A program made the position numbers and the translations under genes. Below, in pieces: positions 8,968 to 16,766 of a DNA stretch of 64,000 nt; the stretch's first letter is position 1; each line of letters begins with the position of its first letter. Origin of the DNA: Eubacteriaceae bacterium (GTDB lineage: Bacteria > Bacillota > Clostridia > Oscillospirales > Acutalibacteraceae); NCBI GenBank assembly GCA_021770095.1, contig JAETRQ010000010.1, positions 1 through 64,000 of the forward strand. The letters are read 5' to 3'. The notes below the pieces were generated by a model, which made no database searches, was not told where the DNA came from, and was given only the letters and a program-made list of their open reading frames with translations.

Positions 8968-9166
8968 ATAAATTAAATATGTGTTTATGTTTTTAGTGAT
9001 GTAAAAAGCATCACAGTCTGCCCTTCTGTTGAATAAATACGGTTGGGATAGGATATTAATTCAAGACTATTTCAAGTCGTTTACATAGTGAGTAAACACG
9101 CTATGCAGGCGGAGCTGAAAGGCTCTGCTTGTTTGTGCTACTCACTTGTGTAAACGGCTTTTTTAA
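8968..9166 (+). ncRNA. Structured leader or small RNA upstream of mobC
   Basis: This fills much of the 519-base gap between the hsd operon and mobC. The predicted transcript begins near 8968 and has a small hairpin (GTGATG 8996-9001 with CATCAC 9009-9014). A long two-part stem at about 9076-9160 follows, ending in a run of six T. No ATG frame of useful length lies in it. It could be a stand-alone small RNA or an attenuator controlling mobilization genes. The rest of the gap (9167-9315) holds no gene I can recognise. Confidence 0.45.
9076..9166 (+). terminator. Large two-part intrinsic terminator or attenuator
   Basis: An outer stem pairs GTCGTTTACATAGTGAGTA with TACTCACTTGTGTAAACGGC, with one bulge. 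An inner stem pairs CAGGCGGAGC with GCTCTGCTTG using G-U pairs. CTTTTTT follows directly. The stem is far longer than a plain terminator needs, which favours regulation or an RNA function. Confidence 0.7.
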
Positions 9167-9315
9167 TTGCCGAAAATGAAAATTGAATGACCGTCTGAAT
9201 GGGATATATTACTGCCATGACATCTATGGATAGAGCGGTATAACTTCGCGGAAAAGGGATAGGAACTGCATTCAGATAACACGGCAAAAGAGTGTCCTAC
9301 ACTGTAGCGAGCATC

Positions 9316-9375
9316 GGATTTTGACATACAAAATCCAAATATTAGGGATAAACTCCCTAAGACCCTTTTAAGAAT
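9316..9375 (+). other. Putative origin of transfer (oriT)
   Basis: Two perfect hairpins lie side by side just before mobC: GGATTTTG-ACATA-CAAAATCC (9316-9336) and TTAGGGA-TAAAC-TCCCTAA (9342-9360), followed by GACCC. Paired inverted repeats next to a conserved nick stretch, directly upstream of mobC and relaxase, are the usual layout of mobilizable-element oriT sites. The exact nick position is not assigned. Confidence 0.6.
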
Positions 9376-9387
9376 GGAGATGATTAA

Positions 9388-9738
9388 ATGAAGAATAAAA
9401 GAGTCAGAAAAAGTATTCGTTTTAATGAAGAGGAATACGCAATATTTTCAAGCTATGCAAAGCAGTGCGGAATATCAGAATCACAGCTGATGTGTATGCT
9501 GATTATGGGCAAAATTCCACAGCCATTACCTGACAAAAATTTTTGGTTAATGCTTGAGCAGTTATATAGCATTCACGATAGTTTGAAGCAACTTTCAAAG
9601 TTTGATAATTCTTTGCTAAAAACCTGCACAGAAATTGAACAGTTAATTCTCGATTTACAAAGAGAGTTTACTGTTCCAAAGGAGGTCGATATGTTTGGCA
9701 ACAACAAGTCTGTGGCACATAAAAGGAAAATTGCGTGA
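9388..9738 (+). CDS. mobC: MobC-like relaxosome accessory protein
   Basis: This 116-residue protein begins with a basic strand-helix segment (RVRKSIRFNEEEYAIFSSYAK) typical of ribbon-helix-helix DNA-binding proteins of the MobC/relaxosome group. It continues with helices and a Lys-rich end. Such proteins bind oriT and help the relaxase melt it. It lies immediately after the putative oriT, follows a GGAG site, and overlaps the relaxase gene by 44 bases, so the two are translationally linked. No defect is visible. Confidence 0.82.
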   Translation: MKNKRVRKSIRFNEEEYAIFSSYAKQCGISESQLMCMLIMGKIPQPLPDKNFWLMLEQLYSIHDSLKQLSKFDNSLLKTCTEIEQLILDLQREFTVPKEVDMFGNNKSVAHKRKIA

Positions 9739-11083
9739 TTTGATTGACTATGTAGAAAATCCTGATAAAACAAATCTTGATGATAGCTTGCAAGATTTTG
9801 TTAATGTATTTTCTTATGATATCAATCCTAACAAAACTAATAACAAAGAATTTGTAACAGCAATTAATTGTCTGAAAGAAATTGCTTTACAACAAATGAT
9901 TATGACAAAGCAGCAGTTCAATAAGTCGGATAAGTATATAGCTTGGCACGGTTATCAAAGCTTTAAACCTGATGAAGTTACACCTGAGCTTTGTCATGAA
10001 ATTGGTGTCAAACTTGCAAGGCAAATGTGGGGTGATAGATTTCAAGTTATTGTGTCAACTCATCTTGATAAAGACCACTTGCATAATCACTTTTGTTTTA
10101 ATTCTGTTTCTTTTCTTGACGGAAAGAAATATAACTATTCTAAAACTGAAATGCAAAGATTGAGAAATGTATCTGATGAACTTTGCAAAGAGTATGGATT
10201 GTCCGTTATTGAAACAGACAATAAATCTAAATCACCAAGCAGAGTATTGTATTTTGCAGAAAAGAACAATGAACCTACAAAGTATAACCTTATGCGTACT
10301 GCTATTGATGAGGCAATCAAAATCAGTCCTGCACCAAAAGAATTTGTTAGGATTATGAAAAAGAAAGGCTATATTGTTGATATTAACCCACAAAGAAAAT
10401 ACGCAACAATCCGTTCAGCAAATGACAGAAGAAATACAAGACTTAAAACGCTCGGTGAAAAGTATGATTGGTATAACATTGTTGAACAAATTAATACTCA
10501 AGATGGCTTTACACTTTTTCCTGCGTACAAAGAGTTTAAAAGAGAAAGTAAAATAAAATATATTAAACCTAAAAAATATGTTTTTAAAGGTTCATTCGCA
10601 ACTGTTAGAAAGATAACAGGCTTGAAAGCATTGTATTTATATTATTGTTATCGGTTAGGTTATTTGCCGAAAAAGAATCAGCATAAGCCGCTATCACCTG
10701 AAATGAAAGAGGCTTGGAGAAAAATTGACAGGTATTCTAATCAGGTAATACTGATTTCAAAATATAATTTGGTTGATACAGATAAGGTCAAACAATTTAT
10801 CAGCAATAACAAAGAACAGATTGTCTTGATTACAAACAAACGAAATCAGACATACAACAATCTCCGAAGATGCAAAGATACTGATAAAATATCCGAACTT
10901 AAATTTAAAAGAGATTGCTACACTAAACAATTAACAAAGTTACGTAAAGAAATCAAAACTGCTGATGCAATTCTTAATGATGTTGAAGGAATTAAACAAA
11001 ACATAAAAGCTGAAATGAACATACAACATCAAAGATTTGCACCTATAAAACAGAAAAGGAGGGATTTGCAGTGGGTGAAGTAG
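9695..11083 (+). CDS. Relaxase (MobA/VirD2-type mobilization nuclease)
   Basis: The relaxase nicks oriT and pilots the transferred strand. The N-terminus (MATTSLWHIKGKLRDLIDY, then VENPDKT) and the metal-binding motif HLDKDHLHNHFCFN (~122-135) are characteristic of the relaxase/mobilization nuclease family. The length of 462 residues is normal and the C-terminal third is a basic helical region. The start is TTG 9695, nine bases after GGAGG inside mobC; no ATG suits the conserved N-terminus. It lacks a coupling protein or type IV secretion genes nearby, so the element must use a helper for transfer. Confidence 0.93.
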   Translation: MATTSLWHIKGKLRDLIDYVENPDKTNLDDSLQDFVNVFSYDINPNKTNNKEFVTAINCLKEIALQQMIMTKQQFNKSDKYIAWHGYQSFKPDEVTPELCHEIGVKLARQMWGDRFQVIVSTHLDKDHLHNHFCFNSVSFLDGKKYNYSKTEMQRLRNVSDELCKEYGLSVIETDNKSKSPSRVLYFAEKNNEPTKYNLMRTAIDEAIKISPAPKEFVRIMKKKGYIVDINPQRKYATIRSANDRRNTRLKTLGEKYDWYNIVEQINTQDGFTLFPAYKEFKRESKIKYIKPKKYVFKGSFATVRKITGLKALYLYYCYRLGYLPKKNQHKPLSPEMKEAWRKIDRYSNQVILISKYNLVDTDKVKQFISNNKEQIVLITNKRNQTYNNLRRCKDTDKISELKFKRDCYTKQLTKLRKEIKTADAILNDVEGIKQNIKAEMNIQHQRFAPIKQKRRDLQWVK

Positions 11084-11400
11084 TAAATTTTAACAGCATA
11101 AAATTACATTATATGCCAACAATAATTCAGGAAAGGCGTGTTGGCAGAATGTTTACAAAATCACAGCTTGATGAGTGCCGCAAGGCTGATTTTAACACTT
11201 GCAAAATCAATGATTTGCCCGATGTTATGAACCTGAACATTGATATTGATGAGCCGATTATCAACCGTGCAAGGAAATATTTTCAGAATATAAAAAATCC
11301 ATATATTTTTCGTGTGGGCGATGTTGGGGTGAAAATAAACTGCTCCGGTGATAAAAATTTGTCCGACTCCATAATGAATATTGTGACTTCGTCAGATTAA
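11071..11400 (+). CDS. Small accessory protein of the mobile element (DUF6870-like)
   Basis: A 109-residue protein starting with GTG after AAGGAGGG and overlapping the relaxase end by 13 bases. The C-terminal half (INRARKYFQNIKNPYIFRVGDVGVKI) resembles small proteins common in Firmicutes conjugative elements, where a KNPY..R.GD..V motif recurs. The function is unknown. Position suggests it is co-translated with the relaxase. Confidence 0.7.
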   Translation: MGEVVNFNSIKLHYMPTIIQERRVGRMFTKSQLDECRKADFNTCKINDLPDVMNLNIDIDEPIINRARKYFQNIKNPYIFRVGDVGVKINCSGDKNLSDSIMNIVTSSD

Positions 11401-11413
11401 CAAAATTTGCTCA

Positions 11414-11442
11414 TTGAAAATAATATGGCGGTGTGTTATAAT
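11414..11442 (+). promoter_or_regulatory. Promoter of the serine recombinase
   Basis: TTGAAA, 17 bp, TATAAT. TATGGCG inside the spacer has an inverted partner CGCCATA at about 11468-11474, and the palindrome-like CATAAGTTCAATTGAATTTATG lies just before the ribosome site. Either could be an operator. Separate transcription from the relaxase is suggested. Confidence 0.7.
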
Positions 11443-11502
11443 CTGCTTGTGTAGAAAAATTGCATATCGCCATAAGTTCAATTGAATTTATGGAGGTACG
11501 CT

Positions 11503-13182
11503 ATGGATAAGTATAAAGAAATTTTGAAGCAGCCTCACAGAAAAAACATCTGGCAGGCTGCTCTTTATATTCGTTTGTCAAAGGAGGACGGGGATAAGCA
11601 GGAAAGCTATTCCGTAACCTCTCAGCGTGAGATTTTAAAGGAATATCTCAAGCAACATCCGGATATTGATTTTTATGATTTTTATATAGACGATGGCTGG
11701 AGCGGAACCAATTTTGATCGTCCTGGATTTCAGCGAATGATGGCAGATATTTATGACGACAAAGTGAACTGTGTAATTGTAAAGGATTTATCTCGTTTCG
11801 GCAGAAATTACACGGATGCAGGTCATTATCTTGATGATGTTTTTACCCGTTTGCAGGTGCGTTTTATTTCGCTCAATAATGGTGTTGACTCGATTTCAAA
11901 CAGTATGAATGCTGCCACAAAATGTATCACAGTTGGTGTGCAGAATGTTATCAATGAGAGTGTTGCCGCAACGACATCTGTCAATGTTCGCGGTACGCTG
12001 AATGTCAGCAGAAAGCAAGGCAAGTTTATCGGTTCATTTCCGACTTATGGCTATCTGAAAAATCCTGAAGATCATCACAAGCTGATTATTGATGAAGAAA
12101 CTGCACCGATTGTTCGGCAGATTTACAAGTGGTTTATTGAGGGAAAGAGTATTATTGGTATTACCAAAGAACTCAATAGGCTTGGCATTCCCAACCCATC
12201 TACCTATAAGAAAATGAAAGGCTGGAACTACAAGCACACAAGCGGTCAGAATAATGATGGTTTGTGGTGTGATTCCACTATCCGCCGTATGCTGTCTAAT
12301 CAGATGTATATTGGCAATATGGTGCAGGGCAAGAACACGACAATCAGCTACAAGATTAAGCAGTGTCGTTCCATTCCAAAGGATGAATGGATTATTGTTG
12401 AGAATACGCACGAGCCGATTATTGATCAGGAAACTTTTGACAAGGCTCAATCCCTTTTTAATCGTAATACTCGGACTGCGCCAAAGAAGACGGAGGTTGA
12501 TTTGTTTGCAGGATTTGTAAAATGTGCTGATTGTCACCGAGCAATGAGCAAAAAGACAAATAATCATTCCTACGGCACTTATAAATATTATCGCTGCGTG
12601 ACATCCAGAAAAATGGACAGCGGTGCTTGTACACCACATTCCATCAGAATTGATAAGCTGGAGCAGGCAGTGCTTGTAACCATTCAGACGATGATTGATA
12701 CTGCACTCGAACTTGATGAGTTGATAGAAAAAATTGATTTGAAAAGCAAGAATACTATGCAGTCAAATCTGCTTCAAAAATCGCTTGATAAAAACATTGT
12801 CGAGCGTGATAAATATAAAAACATGATGGTGGATTTGTACCCTGATTGGAAAAACGGTGCAATTACCAAAGAGGAATATATGACGCTTAAAGAGGGGATA
12901 AGCGAGCGAATGAAATCGCTTGACGATAAGATTGCAGAACTGCAAACCTCACTTGAAAATGATTCAAATAGTGTGACGCAGGAGAATGATTTTATTACTC
13001 ATTTTAAGCAGTACGGCAGAATTGAAAAGTTAACAAGACCGATTTTAACGGAACTTGTGGATACAATCCTTGTTCACGAGGACGGCAATATAACAATCAA
13101 TTTCAAATTCAAGGATGCCTATGAGCAGGTAATTGAATATATTGAAGAAACCAAACAAAAGGTTCTTGAAGAAATTGCATAA
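11503..13182 (+). CDS. Large serine recombinase (element integrase)
   Basis: It catalyses site-specific integration and excision. The resolvase-type catalytic domain shows YIRLSKEDG with the nucleophile Ser at ~26, then DGWSGTNFDRPGFQRM and VKDLSRFGRNY. The recombinase domain and a zinc-ribbon (CADC ~341, YYRC ~363) follow, then a coiled-coil rich C-terminus. The 559 residues are normal for the family. ATG 11503 follows GGAGG and is preferred over an upstream in-frame start at 11482. Its last ~200 bases are repeated at 21233-21432. It marks one end of the mobilizable element, though no att site was identified. Confidence 0.95.
   Translation: MDKYKEILKQPHRKNIWQAALYIRLSKEDGDKQESYSVTSQREILKEYLKQHPDIDFYDFYIDDGWSGTNFDRPGFQRMMADIYDDKVNCVIVKDLSRFGRNYTDAGHYLDDVFTRLQVRFISLNNGVDSISNSMNAATKCITVGVQNVINESVAATTSVNVRGTLNVSRKQGKFIGSFPTYGYLKNPEDHHKLIIDEETAPIVRQIYKWFIEGKSIIGITKELNRLGIPNPSTYKKMKGWNYKHTSGQNNDGLWCDSTIRRMLSNQMYIGNMVQGKNTTISYKIKQCRSIPKDEWIIVENTHEPIIDQETFDKAQSLFNRNTRTAPKKTEVDLFAGFVKCADCHRAMSKKTNNHSYGTYKYYRCVTSRKMDSGACTPHSIRIDKLEQAVLVTIQTMIDTALELDELIEKIDLKSKNTMQSNLLQKSLDKNIVERDKYKNMMVDLYPDWKNGAITKEEYMTLKEGISERMKSLDDKIAELQTSLENDSNSVTQENDFITHFKQYGRIEKLTRPILTELVDTILVHEDGNITINFKFKDAYEQVIEYIEETKQKVLEEIA
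12985..13182 (+). repeat. Left copy of a ~200-bp direct repeat (recombinase 3' end)
   Basis: This end of the recombinase gene recurs at 21233-21432 in the same orientation. The last ~165 bases are nearly identical and the first ~35 are more diverged. The two copies bracket about 8.2 kb, so homologous recombination could delete or circularise that block. Confidence 0.9.
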
Positions 13183-13299
13183 ATATTTTTAATTAATTAA
13201 ATAAATTTGTTGTTTTTTCTGTTTATATCAAATTGTGCATAAATTGTTGCGACTTTTTGAGAGAAAAACAGTATGCTTGGGATGAAAGGAGAGGTAAAC

Positions 13300-14193
13300 A
13301 TGGAATGGGTAGATAAGATGAATGCCGCACTTGATTATATTGAGGACAATCTGTCTAATAATATTGATTTTGAAGAAGTGGCTCAAAGGGCATGCTGTTC
13401 ATCCTATAATTTTCAGAGAATGTTTTCATTTATTACAGACATATCTCTTGCCGAATATATACGAAGGAGGCGTATGAGTGCAGCGGCATTGGATTTGCAG
13501 AAGTCTGATGCCAAGGTGATTGATGTGGCAATGAAATACGGATATGAGTCGCCGATTTCTTTTTCAAGAGCTTTTTCAAAGGTTCATGGCATTACACCGA
13601 AGGAAGCGAAAAAATCAGGTGCAGCATTGAAAATTTATCCGAAAATCTCTTTTCAGATTTCAATAAAAGGAGAAATACCTATGAATTACAGAATTGAGAC
13701 CAAACCAGCATTTGATGTTTTCGGTATTGAAACAGTAGCATCATTATCAGGAAATAAGAAATATATTAGCCCTGCACAGCTGTGGCAGAAATCACACAGA
13801 AACGGTGATTATGAAAAATTATTTGAGGCATCAGGGGATTTGCCTGATTTTCTTCCGCAGGATTTATGTAAAATTCACGGTGTTGAAAATTACCGAAAAA
13901 CTTTTGGCAACACATATTCCTATATGCTGTGCGCCTTTGTTTCGGAAAATTCCCAAACCAAGGGTTATAAGATTCGTCATATTCCGTCACAGACCTATGC
14001 AATATTCCCTTCGGAAAGGTTTAAATGGGATGAGATTTTCGGCGTTCTTGAAAATCTTCAGAAAAGATTTTATTCTGAATGGCTGCCGACTGCCAAATAT
14101 GAAAGAATTGACGGACCTAATTTTGAAATTTACGGAGGCGACAGAGAGTACGGCTATATTGAGTTGTGGTATCCTGTTAAATCAGCTGAATAA
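13300..14193 (+). CDS. AraC-family regulator with GyrI-like ligand domain
   Basis: Residues ~1-105 are a two-helix-turn-helix AraC domain (EEVAQRACCSSYNFQRMFSF; KVIDVAMKYGYESPISFSRAF; GITPKEAK). Residues ~128-297 resemble GyrI/AraC effector-binding domains (MNYRIETKPAFDVFGIE to YIELWYPV). The order and the 297-residue length match Rob-like regulators that bind hydrophobic drugs. ATG 13300 is chosen because AAAGGAGAGG stands at the right spacing. A second strong ribosome site occurs inside the gene before codon 128. It is followed by a terminator and is not in an operon. Target genes are unknown. Confidence 0.9.
   Translation: MEWVDKMNAALDYIEDNLSNNIDFEEVAQRACCSSYNFQRMFSFITDISLAEYIRRRRMSAAALDLQKSDAKVIDVAMKYGYESPISFSRAFSKVHGITPKEAKKSGAALKIYPKISFQISIKGEIPMNYRIETKPAFDVFGIETVASLSGNKKYISPAQLWQKSHRNGDYEKLFEASGDLPDFLPQDLCKIHGVENYRKTFGNTYSYMLCAFVSENSQTKGYKIRHIPSQTYAIFPSERFKWDEIFGVLENLQKRFYSEWLPTAKYERIDGPNFEIYGGDREYGYIELWYPVKSAE
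13666..13683 (+). promoter_or_regulatory. Internal ribosome site inside the AraC-GyrI gene
   Basis: AAAGGAG, eight bases, then ATG 13681 in frame, exactly at the domain boundary. Translation from here would give a free 170-residue GyrI-like domain. The match is as good as at the gene's own start. Confidence 0.55.
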
Positions 14194-14207
14194 TTATTAA
14201 TGCGTTG

Positions 14208-14251
14208 AAGTCAATACCAATTCTTTTTAGAAGTGGTATTGACTTTTTTAT
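14208..14251. terminator. Terminator after the AraC-GyrI gene
   Basis: AAGTCAATACCA pairs perfectly with TGGTATTGACTT and is followed by a T run. Confidence 0.85.
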
Positions 14252-14277
14252 ACGATAAATGAAAAGATAATACAACA

Positions 14278-14342
14278 TATCGGCAAAAATATTTTTATAA
14301 TTAAATTGTAATATTGATATTTTGCCGATAAGCTGATATAAT
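14278..14342 (+). promoter_or_regulatory. Promoter and inverted-repeat operator of the Fic gene
   Basis: TATCGGCAAAA (14278-14288) is inverted as TTTTGCCGATA (14320-14330). The right arm starts directly after the -35 TTGATA (14314-14319); the -10 TATAAT lies at 14337-14342 with 17-bp spacing. A repressor on the repeat would block transcription. The Fic protein's own N-terminal DNA-binding domain is the obvious candidate. Confidence 0.7.
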
Positions 14343-14357
14343 AATCTTGGTGATAAT

Positions 14358-15254
14358 ATGGATAAAAAGTATTTAACAAGTGCTCAGATGGCTGGAAAAT
14401 GGGGCGTTTCCGAGCGAAGTGTGCGTCATTATTGTAATGAGGGCAGAGTTGACGGTGCTGTTCTTATCGGCAAGATTTGGAATATTCCTGAGGATGCAGT
14501 AAAGCCTGAAAGGTTAAATAAAAAGAAGAGTTCAAATCTTCTTGATATTTTAAAAGAGCAAAAAGAGAATCATCTGACAGGCGGAATTTATCATAAAATT
14601 CAGATTGAGCTTACCTATAATTCAAATCATATCGAGGGCAGCAGGCTTACACACGATCAAACGAGATTCATTTATGAAACCAATACAATCGGAATTACAG
14701 AGCAGGCAGTTAATGTAGATGATGTGATTGAAACGGCAAATCATTTCAGGTGCATTGATAAAATCATTGACTGTGCAAATTTACAGATTAGTGAAAAATT
14801 GATTAAAGAGTTGCATTTTATTCTTAAATCAGGAACTGCCGACAGCCGTAAGGATTGGTTTGCTGTGGGAGATTATAAGAAACTGCCGAATGAGGTTGCA
14901 GACAGAGAAACAACCTCTCCTGAAAATGTGCACAGTGAAATAAAAAAATTGCTTGAAGATTACAATAGCAAGAGAGATAAAACTATTGAAGATATTATTT
15001 CTTTTCATGTTGATTTTGAAAGAATACATCCTTTTCAGGATGGCAATGGCAGGGTCGGCAGGCTGATACTTTTTAAGGAATGTTTGAAATACAACATTGT
15101 GCCGTTTATTATTGATGATGATTTGAAGCTGTTTTATTACAGAGGGCTCAAAGAATGGTCAGTCGAAAAAGGTTTTCTGATAGATACCTGCCTGACAGCA
15201 CAGGATAGGTTTAAGAAATATCTGGATTATTTCAGAATACCGTATGATGGTTGA
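14358..15254 (+). CDS. Fic-family AMP-transferase with N-terminal helix-turn-helix
   Basis: Fic proteins transfer AMP (or similar groups) to protein hydroxyls. The active-site loop HPFQDGNGRVGR (~224-235) is complete. The inhibitory motif SNHIEG (~89-94) precedes the core, as in self-inhibited class II Fic proteins. Residues ~1-55 are a MerR-like DNA-binding domain (TSAQMAGKWGVSERSVRHYC). The gene is monocistronic between an operator-bearing promoter and a terminator, which fits autoregulation. The target protein is unknown. Length 298 is usual for this HTH-Fic subfamily. Confidence 0.93.
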   Translation: MDKKYLTSAQMAGKWGVSERSVRHYCNEGRVDGAVLIGKIWNIPEDAVKPERLNKKKSSNLLDILKEQKENHLTGGIYHKIQIELTYNSNHIEGSRLTHDQTRFIYETNTIGITEQAVNVDDVIETANHFRCIDKIIDCANLQISEKLIKELHFILKSGTADSRKDWFAVGDYKKLPNEVADRETTSPENVHSEIKKLLEDYNSKRDKTIEDIISFHVDFERIHPFQDGNGRVGRLILFKECLKYNIVPFIIDDDLKLFYYRGLKEWSVEKGFLIDTCLTAQDRFKKYLDYFRIPYDG

Positions 15255-15295
15255 TAATGTATATAAGATTTGGAATATTTCTATGAAAAGTTAAG

Positions 15296-15321
15296 AAAAA
15301 TTCCGATTTCGGAATTTTTTT
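15296..15321. terminator. Terminator after the Fic gene
   Basis: AAAAATTCCG-ATTT-CGGAATTTTTTT: ten-pair stem with T run. Confidence 0.85.
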
Positions 15322-15337
15322 GCCATTTTTCAAAATT

Positions 15338-15394
15338 TATTCCGAATAGAGAAAATTAATTACTATTGATTATTCGGTACGAATATGATATGAT
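15338..15394 (+). promoter_or_regulatory. Promoter with two palindromic operators
   Basis: TTGATT (15366-15371), 17 bp, TATGAT (15389-15394). The spacer starts inside the perfect palindrome TATTCGGTACGAATA (15371-15385). A related palindrome TATTCCGAATA lies upstream at 15338-15348. Such twin half-site palindromes fit dimeric AbrB/MazE-type repressors, so the first gene of the cluster probably represses its own promoter. Confidence 0.7.
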
Positions 15395-15409
15395 AATGCT
15401 GGTGATGTT

Positions 15410-15946
15410 ATGGAAATAAGAAACGGCAAGTTGATAATCAGCAATGCAGGAGGTACTGCATCAAACGGAGCAAAAACATATAAAGTATCCATACCATCTG
15501 CATGGATAAATTTACTTAAATTGAATGAGGACAACAGGGATATTGAGCTGTCTTTTGACGGTGAGAAAATTATAATTGAGCCTAAAACCTCGTTTGATAA
15601 TTTTATTGTTTCAGCCAAGCAAAAAGGTCATAAGCTGTTAAAACTGAATTACTATAATAATGATAATTTATGCACAACAATCATTGCAGATTATGACAAC
15701 AAAATCGTAAAGTTAAAAAACTTTATAGATAATCCGGTGTATACAGCTTTTGGCATAAAATCAAATGTAAACTGGGAGGATTACAATTCTTTTTTAGAAG
15801 AAAGGTGTATACCAAAAAGTCGAATGGGTCTTAAAAATTATTTGTGTTCAATCGGTGTTGACGAATATAATCCTTTGGAAATTATCAAAAAGACTCAAGG
15901 CAGAATGGCAGAGGACAGCCAATGGCTTGCTGTGGAGGAGCTTTAA
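15410..15946 (+). CDS. AbrB/MazE-like protein paired with a HipA-like kinase (putative antitoxin)
   Basis: The N-terminal ~50 residues (TYKVSIPSAWINLLKL, then IELSFDGEKIIIEPK) form a SpoVT/AbrB-like DNA-binding swapped hairpin. The C-terminal half includes FLEERCIPKSRMGLKNYL and QGRMAEDSQW, a segment I associate with the N-terminal or partner part of HipA-like proteins. It overlaps the following HipA-like kinase by one base. Operators in its promoter suggest autoregulation. An antitoxin or kinase-partner role is inferred from this layout. Confidence 0.75.
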   Translation: MEIRNGKLIISNAGGTASNGAKTYKVSIPSAWINLLKLNEDNRDIELSFDGEKIIIEPKTSFDNFIVSAKQKGHKLLKLNYYNNDNLCTTIIADYDNKIVKLKNFIDNPVYTAFGIKSNVNWEDYNSFLEERCIPKSRMGLKNYLCSIGVDEYNPLEIIKKTQGRMAEDSQWLAVEEL

Positions 15947-16758
15947 TGGGTGTTAAATTAGTTACAAATGAAAAAATAGCTCTTACCTCGTCAAAAGGTA
16001 ATCAGGAAAAATGGTGTGATGATAATATATGGTACAAGCTTGATCAGTTCGGCTATGAAGCTCTTGCAGAGGCTGTTACATCAGAAATTTTGGAAAAAAG
16101 CAATATTGAAAACGATACACCTTTTAAATTTGTAAGGTACAGCATAGAAAAAGTAAATGTTCATCATGCTGACAGAATTGCCTGTACAAGCCCAAACTTT
16201 CTGAGGAATGGTGAAGCAATCATCACTTTAAATAAGTTGCTTTCAAGTAATATTGAGGTATCTTTAACAGAAAAACTTAGCAGGCTTACAAGCGATAAAA
16301 AGTGTATTCAGTATTTAGTTGATACCGCAAAAGAGATTACAGGTCTTGCTGATTTTGACAGGTATTTGACCCTGCTTTTTGAAATAGATTCGCTGATAAT
16401 GAATGATGACAGGCATTTGAACAATATTGCAGTTCTTGAAAAAAACGGAAAATTTGATTATTGCCCTATTTTTGATAACGGGGCAGGTCTTTTGTCAAAC
16501 ACACAGATTTACAGAATGGATATTGAGCCAAAGGGTATTATGAAATCTATGGTTGCAAGTCCGTTTTTTATGACCTTTAACAGGGAGCTTAAAACAGTCC
16601 GATCACTTTACGGAGCAGTGCTGAAGCTTCCAAGGTTAACGAAAGATGAAATAGCTGAAATCGTAAACCCGTATCTTGAATTTTATCCTCAGCGTGACAG
16701 GGTTATTATAAAAGACAGAGTGGTTCAGTGTATTACAGAACGGCAGAAATTGATTTAA
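15946..16758 (+). CDS. HipA-like protein kinase (putative toxin)
   Basis: HipA-type kinases phosphorylate Ser/Thr on targets such as aminoacyl-tRNA synthetases. Seen here: a glycine-rich SSKGNQEKWC near the N-terminus, the catalytic loop NDDRHLNN (~153-160) and the metal-binding FDNGAG (~175-180). It has 270 residues, shorter than HipA (440) because the N-terminal HipA part appears to be carried by the upstream gene. ATG 15946 is preferred: it follows GGAGGAGC and overlaps the previous stop; an ATG at 15922 is too early. The substrate is unknown. Confidence 0.85.
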   Translation: MGVKLVTNEKIALTSSKGNQEKWCDDNIWYKLDQFGYEALAEAVTSEILEKSNIENDTPFKFVRYSIEKVNVHHADRIACTSPNFLRNGEAIITLNKLLSSNIEVSLTEKLSRLTSDKKCIQYLVDTAKEITGLADFDRYLTLLFEIDSLIMNDDRHLNNIAVLEKNGKFDYCPIFDNGAGLLSNTQIYRMDIEPKGIMKSMVASPFFMTFNRELKTVRSLYGAVLKLPRLTKDEIAEIVNPYLEFYPQRDRVIIKDRVVQCITERQKLI

Positions 16759-16766
16759 GAGGTATT

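Noticed and set aside
9001-9138. Leader peptide in the mobC leader
   Set aside because: A frame ending in FKSFT-stop at the terminator's left arm exists, but it has only a weak TTG start and no ribosome site.
11071-11400. Antitoxin for the relaxase operon
   Set aside because: The sequence resembles a common element-borne small protein, with no partner toxin nearby.
12034-12639. 201-codon minus-strand open frame
   Set aside because: It lies wholly inside the serine recombinase gene, has no ribosome site or recognisable domain, and is a shadow frame.
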